64,000 bases of DNA from Microbacterium sp. C5A9 (GCF_022627955.1 NZ_JABXGD010000005.1:1-64000); one strand, 5' to 3'. Positions 1 through 8,822 are shown, numbered from the stretch's first letter. Notes: generated by a model not told the origin, from the letters alone. A program made the numbers and translations.

Positions 1-155
1 ACGACCACGGCCTCCACCCGCCGGAACACCGCCCCCGCCGACACCAGCACGTCGACACGCTCCGCCTCGGTCAACCCGGCGAGCGCGGTGTCGGCGAGCA
101 CCTCATCGAGGCAGGCGACGGCCTGGTCCAGGAGCGTGCGAGTGCGGGTGGGCAT
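1..155 (-). CDS. DUF222/HNH endonuclease family protein, N-terminal fragment
   Basis: This is the first 51 codons of a gene that runs off the left edge of the window. The fragment contains LTEAERVDVLVSAGAVFRRV, which resembles the helical start of DUF222 proteins of the actinobacterial 13E12 family. These usually end in an HNH nuclease domain, which would lie outside the window. The ATG at 155 is the only good start in frame, with a purine-rich stretch just upstream. A complete family member lies at 25462-26922. I see no LexA box in front of this copy. Family assignment is by resemblance only. Confidence 0.6.
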   Translation of the reverse strand, partial: MPTRTRTLLDQAVACLDEVLADTALAGLTEAERVDVLVSAGAVFRRVEAVV

Positions 156-325
156 GACCCCATCCAACCCGCCACCACCGACATTCCCACCCCGAAACCC
201 GCCACTATTCGACCAGATCAGAAGCATATTCCGGAACACCAGACCACTGTCCCAGCATCCCGAAGAACACACCCCCGACACGGGGAGATAGGGGGCGCAG
301 AAACCCCGCTCGCCTCAGCGCGACG

Positions 326-1351
326 TCACCGCACGTCGCGAATCGACTCCCGCATGATCACGGGCATCGGGACCAGCTGTGCGCCGAGCGGTCTGTCTCC
401 GAGCAGCATCTCGACGGCCGCCCGTCCCATGACGTCGTAGGGCAGTCGGGCCGTGGTCAGGCCCGGTCGCTGGAAGCTCGCCAGCTCCTCATCGTCGAAC
501 GAGGCGACCGAGATGTCGTCGGGGACCCGGCGCCCGCGCTCCGCGATCGCCTGGTAGGCGCCGAAGGCGACTCCGTCGTTGCCGGCGAGGATCGCGGTGA
601 TCTCGGGGTGCTCGTCGAGCATCCGCAGGGTCTCGTCGTACCCCACGTCGGGGTTCCATTCGCGGACGTCGACCATGATCGGCTCGATGCCCGCCTCGGC
701 GAACGCCGCCGCGATGCCGGTGAATCGCAGCCCGATCGTCACCGAGTGCCGGGGTGATGAGACGGCCCAGGGGTTGTTGCCGATGACGCCGATGTGCCGG
801 TGGCCGGCGTCGAGGAGAAGCTTCGCCATCGCCGCGCCGGCCACCTCTTCGTCGGGGAGGACCGAGGGATGCTCTGCCGGGCTGGTGCCGTTGATGATCA
901 CGATCGGCACGTCGGGCGGCGTCTGGGGGACGTCGATCATGCGGGCGCCGAGGAGTCCGATGAGGATTCCGTCGACGCGGCGGTCGATCATCTCCTGCAC
1001 GGCATCGGAGATCATGTCGTCGTCGCCCTCGGTCTCCGCGATGAGCACCGTGTGACCGTGCTCCTTCGCGGCGGAGAGGAGGCCGCGGATCATCTCGGAG
1101 GCGTAGCGCGTCACGGTGATCTGATCGGAGATGAATCCGATTGTCCTGGTCTTCCCCAGCCGGAGGCTCTGTGCGGCGGGGTTGGGCCGGTAGCCCAGCT
1201 CCTCTGCGGCGGCGCGCACCCGCCGCGCAGCCTCGGCCGACAGGCGGGATCCCGGTCGGTCGTTGAGGATCATGCTGACCGCGGTCTTCGACATCCCGGA
1301 GCGCGCGGCGACGTCGGCGAGTGTCGGCCTGCGCTCGACGTTCTTCGGCAT
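326..1351 (-). CDS. LacI-family repressor of the fructan/sucrose operon
   Basis: This 341-residue regulator has a LacI-type helix-turn-helix at its N-terminus (LADVAARSGMSKTAVSMIL, about residues 11-29), the hinge PNPAAQSLR and a periplasmic-binding-like sensor domain from about residue 65 (TIGFISD) to the end. The open frame extends 30 codons upstream, but that extension is low-complexity and Arg-rich, so I chose the ATG at 1351, directly before PKNVERRPTLADV. It is transcribed away from the sugar transporter/GH32 operon. Two copies of a dyad in the shared upstream region are its likely operators. The inducer is inferred to be sucrose, fructose or a fructan fragment from the neighbouring enzymes. 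Confidence 0.9.
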   Translation of the reverse strand: MPKNVERRPTLADVAARSGMSKTAVSMILNDRPGSRLSAEAARRVRAAAEELGYRPNPAAQSLRLGKTRTIGFISDQITVTRYASEMIRGLLSAAKEHGHTVLIAETEGDDDMISDAVQEMIDRRVDGILIGLLGARMIDVPQTPPDVPIVIINGTSPAEHPSVLPDEEVAGAAMAKLLLDAGHRHIGVIGNNPWAVSSPRHSVTIGLRFTGIAAAFAEAGIEPIMVDVREWNPDVGYDETLRMLDEHPEITAILAGNDGVAFGAYQAIAERGRRVPDDISVASFDDEELASFQRPGLTTARLPYDVMGRAAVEMLLGDRPLGAQLVPMPVIMRESIRDVR

Positions 1352-1448
1352 CTGCCCCTCCGTCCCGTCCCGTCGCGTCCCGTCGTGTCGCGCCCGCGGG
1401 GTCGAACCCAGCTTAGGGAGAAGTCGCTCCAGCCCCCGCATCCCGGAT

Positions 1449-1464
1449 GTTGAATCAATTTAGC
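1449..1464. promoter_or_regulatory. Putative LacI operator, copy 1
   Basis: The 14-base core TGAATCAATTTAGC occurs here and again at 1510-1523. Within 16 bases, five of eight positions pair symmetrically. It lies 98 bases upstream of the lacI start, so it probably serves autoregulation. Assignment to this LacI protein is inference from position. Confidence 0.6.
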
Positions 1465-1507
1465 AAAACTGTTGCCGCCGGGTGCCAGGCGGTGCTACTG
1501 TCCTCAT

Positions 1508-1523
1508 GCTGAATCAATTTAGC
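1508..1523. promoter_or_regulatory. Putative LacI operator, copy 2
   Basis: GCTGAATCAATTTAGC is an imperfect dyad with six of eight pairs matching. It shares its 14-base core exactly with copy 1, 59 bases away. It lies about 105 bases upstream of the GTG of the transporter operon. The paired sites would allow looping or joint repression of both divergent promoters. Confidence 0.6.
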
Positions 1524-1627
1524 TTCACCGATGACACCGCCGGATCCGACAGGGTGCCGCGCGGAGATCGCCTCACCGACGCCGGTGACGCGACGTCAGG
1601 GGGAGTGATGGACACAGGAGAGACATC

Positions 1628-3010
1628 GTGGTTGATCTCACTCGTCGAGCGCTGCTCGGCGCGATCGGACTGGGAATCGTCGGCACGGCGATCTCGTGGC
1701 CTCGGCTCACCGGGGCCGACATCCCGGGACGCGGCGGCGACACACTGACCGTCGCCCTCTTCGGGACGCAGCAGGACGCGATGGCGCGGCAGTCGCTCGT
1801 CGCCGGGTTCCAGCGGAAGCATCCGACCATCGAGGTGCGGATCGTGGCCATCCAGGGCCAGGACTGGAGCGAGTACTTCGCGAAGATCCTGACGATGATC
1901 GCCGCAGGCACTCCGCCCGACGTCGTCACGGTCGCGACCGAAGGGTCGCAGCTCTTCGCCTCGCGTCTCGCGCACCCTCTCGACGACTACGTGCGGCGCG
2001 ATGCGAGCGAGATGCAGGAGTACTTCGACGACGTGCATCCGTCGCTCATCGAATCCTTCATGTATCAGGGCAGTCTCTTCCAGCTCCCCGACAACTTCAA
2101 CGCGGCCAACGTGTTCTACAACACCCAGGCGCTGGAGCGCGCGGGCCTGGAGCGGCCCGCGGACAACTGGACTCTCGAGGACTTCCTCTCGACGGCGCGG
2201 GCCATGAAGCAGAGCGCATCGGGCCAGTTCCTCCCGTACTTCTGGAACAACCGCCTGTGGGGCGGGGCGGTGCCCTGGCTCTACGTCAACAACACGAGCT
2301 TCCTCCGGGAGGAGAAGGCGACCGGCGGCGACTGGTTCTGGAACCGCTTCTATCCCGACGAGCGCGGACGCAGCGGCGGCTTCGTCTGGCAGCAGGCGGA
2401 TGCGCTGAACGAGCGGTCGATCGAGAGCTTCTCGGTGCTGCAGAGCATGGTCTCGGAGGGACTCGCCGCGAACCCCGCACAGGGCGGAGGCAACGAACTC
2501 GTCTCGCTGTTCTCGACGGGATCGGTCGGGATGACGCCGGCGGGCGGGTTCTGGGTGCAGGGCCTCGCCGAGGCCGGGGTCGCGAACGACGCCTACGACG
2601 TGACGTACTTCCCGCGGATGGCCGGCCAGCGCCACCAGTTCGGCGCGGGAGGGTACGCGATCATGGAGACCTCGTCGCGCAAGGACGAGGCCTGGGAGTG
2701 GCTGAAGTACTGCGTCTCGCTCGACGGCATGCGCATCGCGCATCCGAAGCCGGACTCCTCCTCACCGCGGCGTTCGCTCAACACCGAGCTCTACGGGGCC
2801 GGGGTCGGACCCGCCCACTGGGAGGTGTTCTACGACACCCTCGAGAAGTTCCCCGACACCGGGCCGATGCCGGCGCCGCCGCAGCAGGCCGCCGTCGAAT
2901 CGGCACTCATCAAGAACGTGGTCTCGACGATCACGAACGGCCCTTCGGGCGTGCGCCGCGGTCTCGAGACCATGCAGCGCGACCTCGAACTCGCACTGGG
3001 AGGACGCTGA
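1628..3010 (+). CDS. Sugar ABC transporter solute-binding protein (CUT1)
   Basis: This 460-residue extracytoplasmic binding protein belongs to the family-1 (maltose/oligosaccharide) type. The start is a GTG at 1628 with GGAGAG five bases upstream. The N-terminus carries TRRALLGAIGLGIVGTAI, a twin-arginine followed by a hydrophobic stretch. This suggests Tat export; there is no lipobox cysteine. The mature part begins near GDTLTVALFGTQQ, as is usual for the family. It heads the operon of binding protein, two permeases, GH32 and PfkB, and its stop overlaps the next start (TGATG). The substrate is probably a fructose-containing oligosaccharide, inferred from GH32 and the kinase. Confidence 0.9.
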   Translation: MVDLTRRALLGAIGLGIVGTAISWPRLTGADIPGRGGDTLTVALFGTQQDAMARQSLVAGFQRKHPTIEVRIVAIQGQDWSEYFAKILTMIAAGTPPDVVTVATEGSQLFASRLAHPLDDYVRRDASEMQEYFDDVHPSLIESFMYQGSLFQLPDNFNAANVFYNTQALERAGLERPADNWTLEDFLSTARAMKQSASGQFLPYFWNNRLWGGAVPWLYVNNTSFLREEKATGGDWFWNRFYPDERGRSGGFVWQQADALNERSIESFSVLQSMVSEGLAANPAQGGGNELVSLFSTGSVGMTPAGGFWVQGLAEAGVANDAYDVTYFPRMAGQRHQFGAGGYAIMETSSRKDEAWEWLKYCVSLDGMRIAHPKPDSSSPRRSLNTELYGAGVGPAHWEVFYDTLEKFPDTGPMPAPPQQAAVESALIKNVVSTITNGPSGVRRGLETMQRDLELALGGR

Positions 3011-3948
3011 TGTCCACGAGCAGCACGCAGACCGTGACGATCCCGGCGGCGGTGCGGACGCAGACGGGCACGGCGGCGCGATCAGGGCGCTTCTTCGTCT
3101 GGATCTTCCTCGCCCCCACCCTCATCGGGCTCGGACTCTTCAACCTCGTCCCGATCGTGGGGTCGTTCGTCCTCGCCTTCTTCCGGTGGGACATCATCTC
3201 GGCGCCCGAGTTCGTCGGCATCGACAACTTCGTCGATCTCGCGACCAACCCCACGGTGAGCGTCTCGTTCCTGAACACGATCGGCTTCGTCGTCGTCGCG
3301 GTCCTGCTGCAGCTCGCCGTCGCGCTGGGCCTGGCCATCCTGGTGCAGTCGAAGATGCCGACGTGGCTGCGCAGCTTCTTCCGCTCGGCGCTGTTCTTCC
3401 CGCTCATCCTGTCGGCCGCGTCGGTGTCGCTGATCATGGCGTACCTCTTCAATCAGGAGTTCGGGCTCGTCAATCAGACGCTGAACCTCATCGGCATCGC
3501 CGACGTGGGCTGGCTCACCACGGGACTCGGCGCGAAGGTCGTGGTGCTGCTGGTGTACGTGTGGCAGAACTTCGGCTTCACCTTCCTCCTGTTCATCGGC
3601 GGCCTGGCCGCGATCCCCGGCGAGGTGTACGAGGCGTCGTCGCTCGACGGAGCCACCGGATGGGTCCAGTTCCGCCTCATCACACTGCCGCTGATCAGCC
3701 CGACGATGCTCGTCGCCTCGGTGATGGCGATCATCAACGCCCTGCAGATCTTCGACCAGCCGTGGGTGCTGACCCGCGGCGGTCCCGGCGACGAGACGCG
3801 GACGGCGGTCATGGTGATCTACGAATCCGCCTTCCGGCAGCTCGACTTCGGGGGAGCGTCCGCGATCGGCATCGTGCTCACTCTGCTGATCATGCTCGTC
3901 ACCGCCATCCAATTCCGGCTGAGCCGCCGATTCGTCTTCTACGGGTGA
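3010..3948 (+). CDS. Sugar ABC transporter permease, MalF type
   Basis: This 312-residue inner-membrane permease has about six hydrophobic segments, starting with FFVWIFLAPTLIGLGLF near residue 30. It carries the cytoplasmic EAA loop that contacts the ATPase (YEASSLDGATGWVQFRLITL). The ATG at 3010 overlaps the preceding stop by one base, so the longer upstream open frame is spurious. No ATPase gene occurs in the operon. In Actinobacteria such CUT1 importers commonly share one MsiK-type ATPase encoded elsewhere. Confidence 0.93.
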   Translation: MSTSSTQTVTIPAAVRTQTGTAARSGRFFVWIFLAPTLIGLGLFNLVPIVGSFVLAFFRWDIISAPEFVGIDNFVDLATNPTVSVSFLNTIGFVVVAVLLQLAVALGLAILVQSKMPTWLRSFFRSALFFPLILSAASVSLIMAYLFNQEFGLVNQTLNLIGIADVGWLTTGLGAKVVVLLVYVWQNFGFTFLLFIGGLAAIPGEVYEASSLDGATGWVQFRLITLPLISPTMLVASVMAIINALQIFDQPWVLTRGGPGDETRTAVMVIYESAFRQLDFGGASAIGIVLTLLIMLVTAIQFRLSRRFVFYG

Positions 3949-3955
3949 GGGAATC

Positions 3956-4846
3956 ATGACCACCACGACCGCCACCGAGGCTGTGTCCTCGAGGACCACA
4001 CCGCCCTCCACCGCCCCCGCGACACCGCCGTCGACGCGCACCTGGCTGTACAGCCTCGGCACCGGCGCGAAGTACCTCATCCTGGCGATCGCCGCGTTCC
4101 TGACCCTCGGCCCCGTGGTGTGGACGCTGTTCACCGCGCTGACACCCACCGACAGCGTGACGCAGGAGGTCAGCGTCGGCTTCGGCGCCTTCGTCGACGT
4201 GTTCGCCCGCATCCCCGTGTGGCTGTACGCCTGGAACAGCGCGCTGGTGGTGCTGCTCGTCGCGGCCGGACAGATGCTCTCCGCGGCGATGGCGGGCTAC
4301 GTCTTCGCCAAGTTCGAGTTCCGCGGCAAGAAGATGCTCTTCGCCCTCGTGCTGGCGACCATGATGGTGCCGCTGCAGGTCACGATCGTGCCCGTGTTCA
4401 TGCTCGTGCGGGGGATGGGTCTCGCCGACACGCTGCTCGCGCTGATCGTTCCCGCGCTGCCGACGGCCTTCGGCACCTTCCTGATGAGGCAGTACTTCCT
4501 CGGCATCCCGGCCGAGCTGGGCGAGGCGGCCCAGCTCGACGGCGCAGGGCCGTGGCGCACGTTCTTCCGCGTGTACCTGCCCCTTGCGACCCCGGCCCTC
4601 GCGATCGTCGGGATCCTGGCCTTCAACTACCACTGGAACGAGTTCTTCCGCCCGCTGATCATGACGATCAGCGATCAGAACTTCACCCTGCCGCTGGGGC
4701 TCGTGACGCTGCAGGGCAACCTCGGCACCGGCAGCATCTCGACGGTGCTCGCCGGTGTGATCCTGTCGATGATCCCCGCCCTGCTGGTCTTCTTCTTCGG
4801 GCAGAAGCCCCTCCGTGAGGGGCTCACCGCGGGAGTCGGCAAGTGA
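3956..4846 (+). CDS. Sugar ABC transporter permease, MalG type
   Basis: This 296-residue permease pairs with the MalF-type protein seven bases upstream. The N-terminus is a Thr/Pro-rich cytoplasmic tail of about 30 residues. A first membrane segment follows (YLILAIAAFLTLGPVVWTLF), then the family EAA motif near GEAAQLDGAGPWRTFFRVYL. Length and topology are normal for CUT1 permeases. About 70 bases without a clear terminator separate it from GH32, so the five genes probably form one transcript. Confidence 0.92.
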   Translation: MTTTTATEAVSSRTTPPSTAPATPPSTRTWLYSLGTGAKYLILAIAAFLTLGPVVWTLFTALTPTDSVTQEVSVGFGAFVDVFARIPVWLYAWNSALVVLLVAAGQMLSAAMAGYVFAKFEFRGKKMLFALVLATMMVPLQVTIVPVFMLVRGMGLADTLLALIVPALPTAFGTFLMRQYFLGIPAELGEAAQLDGAGPWRTFFRVYLPLATPALAIVGILAFNYHWNEFFRPLIMTISDQNFTLPLGLVTLQGNLGTGSISTVLAGVILSMIPALLVFFFGQKPLREGLTAGVGK

Positions 4847-4915
4847 CCGCCCCGGTGCAGTGCGGCCTCGCCCGCATCGAACCACCAACCGCTCCACAGA
4901 AAGACGACAGTCCCG

Positions 4916-6454
4916 GTGACAACCACTGATCTCTCCCCCGTCCGCATCGAGCAGCCTCGGATGCACTTCGCTCCCCGGCGGAACTGGATGAACGACCCCA
5001 ACGGTCTGGTGTTCCACGACGGTCGCTATCACCTCTACTTCCAGTACAACCCCCTCGGCTCCGTGCACGGGAACATCAGCTGGGGGCACGCGACGAGCAC
5101 GGACCTGACGCGGTGGGTCGAGCATGCACCCGCGATCCTCTGGGATGACGACGCGCAGATCTTCTCGGGGTCGGTCGTGGTCGATCACGGCAACACCTCG
5201 GGATTCGGCACCGACGCGGCACCGCCCCTCGTGGCGATCTACACCGCCGCGGCGCCGGGGCATCAGGCGCAGTCGCTCGCCTACAGCGTCGACGGCGGAT
5301 ACACGTGGACGAAGTACGACGGGAACCCCGTCCTCGATCGGGGCACGGCCGACTTCCGCGACCCGAAGGTCTTCCGCTACGACGACGGGCGCGACGCGTA
5401 CTGGGTGGTGGTGGCGGTCGAGGCGCAGGACAGGCAGGTCCTGTTCCATCGATCGGACGACCTGAAGAACTGGGTCTTCCTGTCGTCCTACGGCCCGGCG
5501 GGCCCGGTCGGCGGTGTGTGGGAATGCCCCGACATGTTCCCCCTCGCGGTGGACGGCGATGACGACGATGTGCGCTGGGTGCTGCTGATCAGCATGAACC
5601 CGGGCGGCATCGCCGGGGGATCCGGAACGCACTACGTGGTGGGGCAGTTCGACGGAGTCTCGTTCACCTCGACCGAGCCGCACGAGGCGCCCGGTCACGA
5701 GGTCGACCGAGCGCACACCCCGACCCGCGCGGAGCTGGAGCGGTTCGGGTGGATCGACTTCGGCCGGGACTGCTACGCCGGAGTGACGTTCGACGGGCTC
5801 GCTCGCCGCGACCGGACCCTGATCGCCTGGATGGACAACTGGGAGTATGCGCGGGAGATGCCCGCCGACGCATCGAGCCCGCAGCGGAGCGGCATGACCC
5901 TGCCGCGTCGCCTGTCTCTCGTGCGCGGCGTCGACGGCGCCGTGCGACTGCGCCAGCGCCCCGTCGTGAGGGTCGAGGGCGAGGAGCACGCGGTGCAGCT
6001 CGGACGGCTCGACGGCACCGCCGCGACCGAGACGCGCCTCGCGGGAGCGGGCCGCATACGGATCGCGGCGACCCTCGGCGACGCCCGCGGCATCGAGGTG
6101 CGGCTCGGGGCAGGAGCGGATGCCGGGGCAGGAGTGAATGCCGGGGCGATCGTGACGATCCGGTACGACCGGGCGAGCGGGCGCATCGACCTCGATCGCT
6201 CGGCGCACGCGGGGCATCTGCCGGCCGCGTTCTCGGAGGGTCAGTCGATGCCCGTCGACCCGGCCGGTCGTATCGAGTGGGAGATCTGGGTCGACGTGCT
6301 CAATGACGAGGTGTCGTCGGTCGAGCTGTTCGCGCAGGACGGCGACCGGGTGATGACCGCGCTCGTGCCGGCGCTGTCGGGCGGCACGGTCGTCGTCTCC
6401 GCCCTCGGCGGCGTCGTCTCCGACGCGTCGCTCGGCATCTCGAGCGCCCTGTGA
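4916..6454 (+). CDS. GH32 beta-fructofuranosidase (sucrose/fructan hydrolase)
   Basis: This 512-residue enzyme hydrolyses beta-fructosidic bonds in sucrose, inulin or levan fragments. All GH32 signatures are present: WMNDPNG at residues 24-30 (nucleophile Asp27), FRDP at 147-150 (transition-state Asp149) and ECPD at 203-206 (acid/base Glu203). The catalytic five-bladed propeller comes first. A C-terminal beta-sandwich module starts at about residue 350. There is no signal peptide, so it acts in the cytoplasm on imported sugar. The start is taken as GTG at 4916, with only a weak ribosome site (GAAAGACG). Its stop overlaps the kinase start by four bases (GTGA). Exact specificity cannot be read from the sequence. 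Confidence 0.93.
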   Translation: MTTTDLSPVRIEQPRMHFAPRRNWMNDPNGLVFHDGRYHLYFQYNPLGSVHGNISWGHATSTDLTRWVEHAPAILWDDDAQIFSGSVVVDHGNTSGFGTDAAPPLVAIYTAAAPGHQAQSLAYSVDGGYTWTKYDGNPVLDRGTADFRDPKVFRYDDGRDAYWVVVAVEAQDRQVLFHRSDDLKNWVFLSSYGPAGPVGGVWECPDMFPLAVDGDDDDVRWVLLISMNPGGIAGGSGTHYVVGQFDGVSFTSTEPHEAPGHEVDRAHTPTRAELERFGWIDFGRDCYAGVTFDGLARRDRTLIAWMDNWEYAREMPADASSPQRSGMTLPRRLSLVRGVDGAVRLRQRPVVRVEGEEHAVQLGRLDGTAATETRLAGAGRIRIAATLGDARGIEVRLGAGADAGAGVNAGAIVTIRYDRASGRIDLDRSAHAGHLPAAFSEGQSMPVDPAGRIEWEIWVDVLNDEVSSVELFAQDGDRVMTALVPALSGGTVVVSALGGVVSDASLGISSAL

Positions 6455-7389
6455 GCGCGCCCCGGATGCTCGTCGTGGGCGAGGCGCTCGTCGACGTGGT
6501 CGACGAGGTGGCGCATCCCGGGGGCTCGCCCCTGAACGTCGCCGTCGGACTCGCCCGGCTCGGGCTCGAAACCACGCTGCTCACGAGCATCGGCGACGAC
6601 GAGCACGGACGCATGCTCGCGCAGCACGTGGTGCGCGAGGGGGTGCGTCTCGCGCGGGGATCGGTGTGTGCCGGCGAGCACACCTCCCGCGCGGTGGCGA
6701 CGCTCGACGCCGACGGCGTGGCCACCTACGACTTCGACCTGCGCTGGACGCTGCCCGACGCGGTGCCTGCCACTCTGGGCGAGGACCTCGACGTCGACCT
6801 CGTGCACGTCGGCTCACTCGGCGCGGTGCTGGAGCCGGGCGCTCGCGCGGTCGCGGCGATCCTGGCGGCCGCTCCCGACACCGCGCTCCGGGCATACGAT
6901 CCGAATGTCCGAGCGCAGCTCATGGGGCCGCGCGACGAGGCGCTCGTGCGCGTGGAGGAGATCATGCGCGCCGCGCACGTCGTGAAGCTGAGCGACGCCG
7001 ACGCCGAGTACCTCTACCCCGGCATGGAGGTGGAGGCGGTGCTGCGGCACATCGCCGACCTGGGCCCGCGACTCGCGGTCGTCACGCGCGGCGCAGCGGG
7101 CTGCGCGGCCGTGCTCTCGGCGGACTCCGAGGTGTTCGTCGGCCAGGCCCTGCCGGTCGACGTGGTCGACACGATCGGCGCCGGCGACGCCTTCATGTCG
7201 GGCCTCCTGTTCGGCCTGGTCAGCACCGGCGCAGCCGCAACGCTCGTCGCGGCGGGCCGTGCGATCGGCGCGGACGATCGTGCCCGCATCGAGACGGCGA
7301 TCGACCTCGCGCTCTCGAGTGCGGCGGTCGCGGTCTCGCGCGCCGGAGCCGCGCCTCCGTATCCGGCGGACCTCGGCCGGGCACGGTGA
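6451..7389 (+). CDS. PfkB-family fructokinase
   Basis: This 312-residue PfkB/ribokinase-fold sugar kinase probably converts fructose released by GH32 to fructose 6-phosphate. The N-terminal sugar-binding motif GGSPLNVAVGLARLG is at about residues 28-42. The C-terminal signature DTIGAGDAFMSG holds the catalytic base (GAGD, Asp246). The GTG start lies inside the GH32 stop (GTGA), which implies translational coupling. The gene ends just before a strong bidirectional hairpin. Other PfkB substrates are possible, but the operon context favours fructose. Confidence 0.88.
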   Translation: MSAPRMLVVGEALVDVVDEVAHPGGSPLNVAVGLARLGLETTLLTSIGDDEHGRMLAQHVVREGVRLARGSVCAGEHTSRAVATLDADGVATYDFDLRWTLPDAVPATLGEDLDVDLVHVGSLGAVLEPGARAVAAILAAAPDTALRAYDPNVRAQLMGPRDEALVRVEEIMRAAHVVKLSDADAEYLYPGMEVEAVLRHIADLGPRLAVVTRGAAGCAAVLSADSEVFVGQALPVDVVDTIGAGDAFMSGLLFGLVSTGAAATLVAAGRAIGADDRARIETAIDLALSSAAVAVSRAGAAPPYPADLGRAR

Positions 7390-7422
7390 AGGATCGGTCG
7401 GAGGCGGGGGAGGCCGACGCAC

Positions 7423-7458
7423 AACCGCGGAGGGGAGTCGAGACTCCCCTCCGCGGTT
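7423..7458. terminator. Bidirectional rho-independent-type terminator
   Basis: Two perfect 17-base arms (7423-7439 and 7442-7458) flank a GA centre. The hairpin sits between the converging fructokinase and hxlA genes, so it probably ends both transcripts. There is no long T tract, as is common in high-GC genomes. Confidence 0.85.
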
Positions 7459-7477
7459 CGCGTCGTGCTCGCCGGTG

Positions 7478-8101
7478 TCAGGCGATCGCGGCGCGCAGCT
7501 CTGCGGCGGCGTCGCCCACGTTCGGTGCCGAGTAGATCGCGCTGCCTGCGACGGCGACGCGCGCACCCGACGACTGCACGGCGGCGATGCTCGAGGCGTT
7601 GACGCCGCCCGCGACCGAGAACGGAACCCCCGACGAGGTACCGTCGGTCAGCAGGCTGTCGAGGGAGTAGCCCTCCTGTGCCTGCTCGTCGAGTCCGGCG
7701 TGCATCTCGACGAACTCCGCGCCGAGGCCGATGACCTGCTGGGCGCGCGCGGGCTTGTCGGCCACGCCGATCAGGTCGACGACGATGCCCTTGCCGTGCG
7801 CGGTGGCCGCCTTCACGGCGCCTGCGATCGTGCTGTCGTCGGCTGCGCCGAGCACGGTGACGAGGTCGGCGCCGGCCCCGAAGGCCATGTCGGCCTCGAG
7901 CTCACCGGCATCCATCGTCTTGAGGTCGGCGAAGATGACCTTGTCGGGGTGGGCGTTCTTGAGAGCCGTGATGGCCGACAGGCCCTCGCTCTTGATGAGC
8001 GGGGTGCCGAGTTCGAGGATGTCGACGTGCGGCGCGGCGGCGGCGGCCAGCTCCAGGGCCTTCTCGGTGCTCAGGGTGTCGATGGCGAACTGCAGCTTCA
8101 T
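7478..8101 (-). CDS. hxlA: 3-hexulose-6-phosphate synthase
   Basis: This 207-residue TIM-barrel enzyme condenses formaldehyde with ribulose 5-phosphate to give hexulose 6-phosphate, the entry step of the ribulose-monophosphate pathway. Family features are the start MKLQFAIDTLSTEKAL, the barrel strand DILELGTPLI, the active-site run VIFADLKTMDAGELEADMAF and the phosphate-binding end VAGGVNASSI...VAGSAIY. Its partner hxlB lies 82 bases upstream on the same strand. The pair could detoxify formaldehyde, assimilate it, or run in reverse to make ribulose 5-phosphate. The sequence does not decide among these. Confidence 0.93.
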   Translation of the reverse strand: MKLQFAIDTLSTEKALELAAAAAPHVDILELGTPLIKSEGLSAITALKNAHPDKVIFADLKTMDAGELEADMAFGAGADLVTVLGAADDSTIAGAVKAATAHGKGIVVDLIGVADKPARAQQVIGLGAEFVEMHAGLDEQAQEGYSLDSLLTDGTSSGVPFSVAGGVNASSIAAVQSSGARVAVAGSAIYSAPNVGDAAAELRAAIA

Positions 8102-8183
8102 GGGGTGTTCCGTTCTGGTGAGGGTGTCGATCGGGATCGACGGGTGACAGTGGAGGGACGAAGGGGCCGGTGGGCGGACGGGC

Positions 8184-8765
8184 TCACTCGAGGTTCGAGT
8201 GGCGCTCCCACAGCTCGTCGGCCGACGAGCCCCGCCGCTTCCAGAGCGCGTGGAAGATCCCGTCGCCGATCACGACGACGACCTGCTCGAAGAGACCGCC
8301 GGCGTACTGGGCCGAGGCGGTCGCCGAGCGGTCGAGCTTCTGCGCGGCGGGCACGATGACGCACACGTCGGCGAGGGCCGCGAGGAGGGAGTCCTCGGCG
8401 GTGGTGATCACGCCGACGCGGGCGCCCACGGACGCCGCACGCTGCGCCGCGCGGACGATCGAGTCGGTGGTGCCCGAGCCGCTCGCGGTGATCAGCACGT
8501 CACCGGAAGCGATCGCCGGTGTGGTGACCTCGCCGACCAGGTGCACCTCGAGTCCCAGATGCATGAGCCGCATGGCGGTCATCCGCAGGGCGAGGCCCGA
8601 GCGGCCGGCGCCGATCACGAACACGCGGGGAGCACCGTCGATCAGGTCGGCGAGATCGTCGAGGCTGCGGGCGGATGCGACGCCGGTGCGCTCCGCGGCG
8701 CGCAGCACCTCGTTCGCGATGAGGGAGATCGCGGCGCCGGTCGAGAGGGGGGCAGAGGTCGTCAT
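8184..8765 (-). CDS. hxlB: 6-phospho-3-hexuloisomerase
   Basis: This 193-residue SIS-domain isomerase converts hexulose 6-phosphate to fructose 6-phosphate. The sugar-phosphate-binding glycine/serine run VFVIGAGRSGLALRMTAMRL is at about residues 48-67, and a second SIS motif is ITASGSGTTDSI. Length matches known PHI proteins. It is the first gene of the hxlB-hxlA operon and is transcribed divergently from the ATPase-LuxR regulator at 8860. The palindrome at 8823-8838 lies in the shared 94-base gap and may control both. Confidence 0.92.
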   Translation of the reverse strand: MTTSAPLSTGAAISLIANEVLRAAERTGVASARSLDDLADLIDGAPRVFVIGAGRSGLALRMTAMRLMHLGLEVHLVGEVTTPAIASGDVLITASGSGTTDSIVRAAQRAASVGARVGVITTAEDSLLAALADVCVIVPAAQKLDRSATASAQYAGGLFEQVVVVIGDGIFHALWKRRGSSADELWERHSNLE

Positions 8766-8822
8766 CCCTCCACTCTCGCCGTCTGCGCGCTGCCGTGCGC
8801 TCCTGCATCCGGATGGAAACGA

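Noticed and set aside
579..1463. Rightward open frames opposite the lacI gene
   Set aside because: They are antisense shadows in high-GC DNA; composition is Arg/Ser/Ala-rich without motifs, while the reverse strand gives a complete LacI protein.
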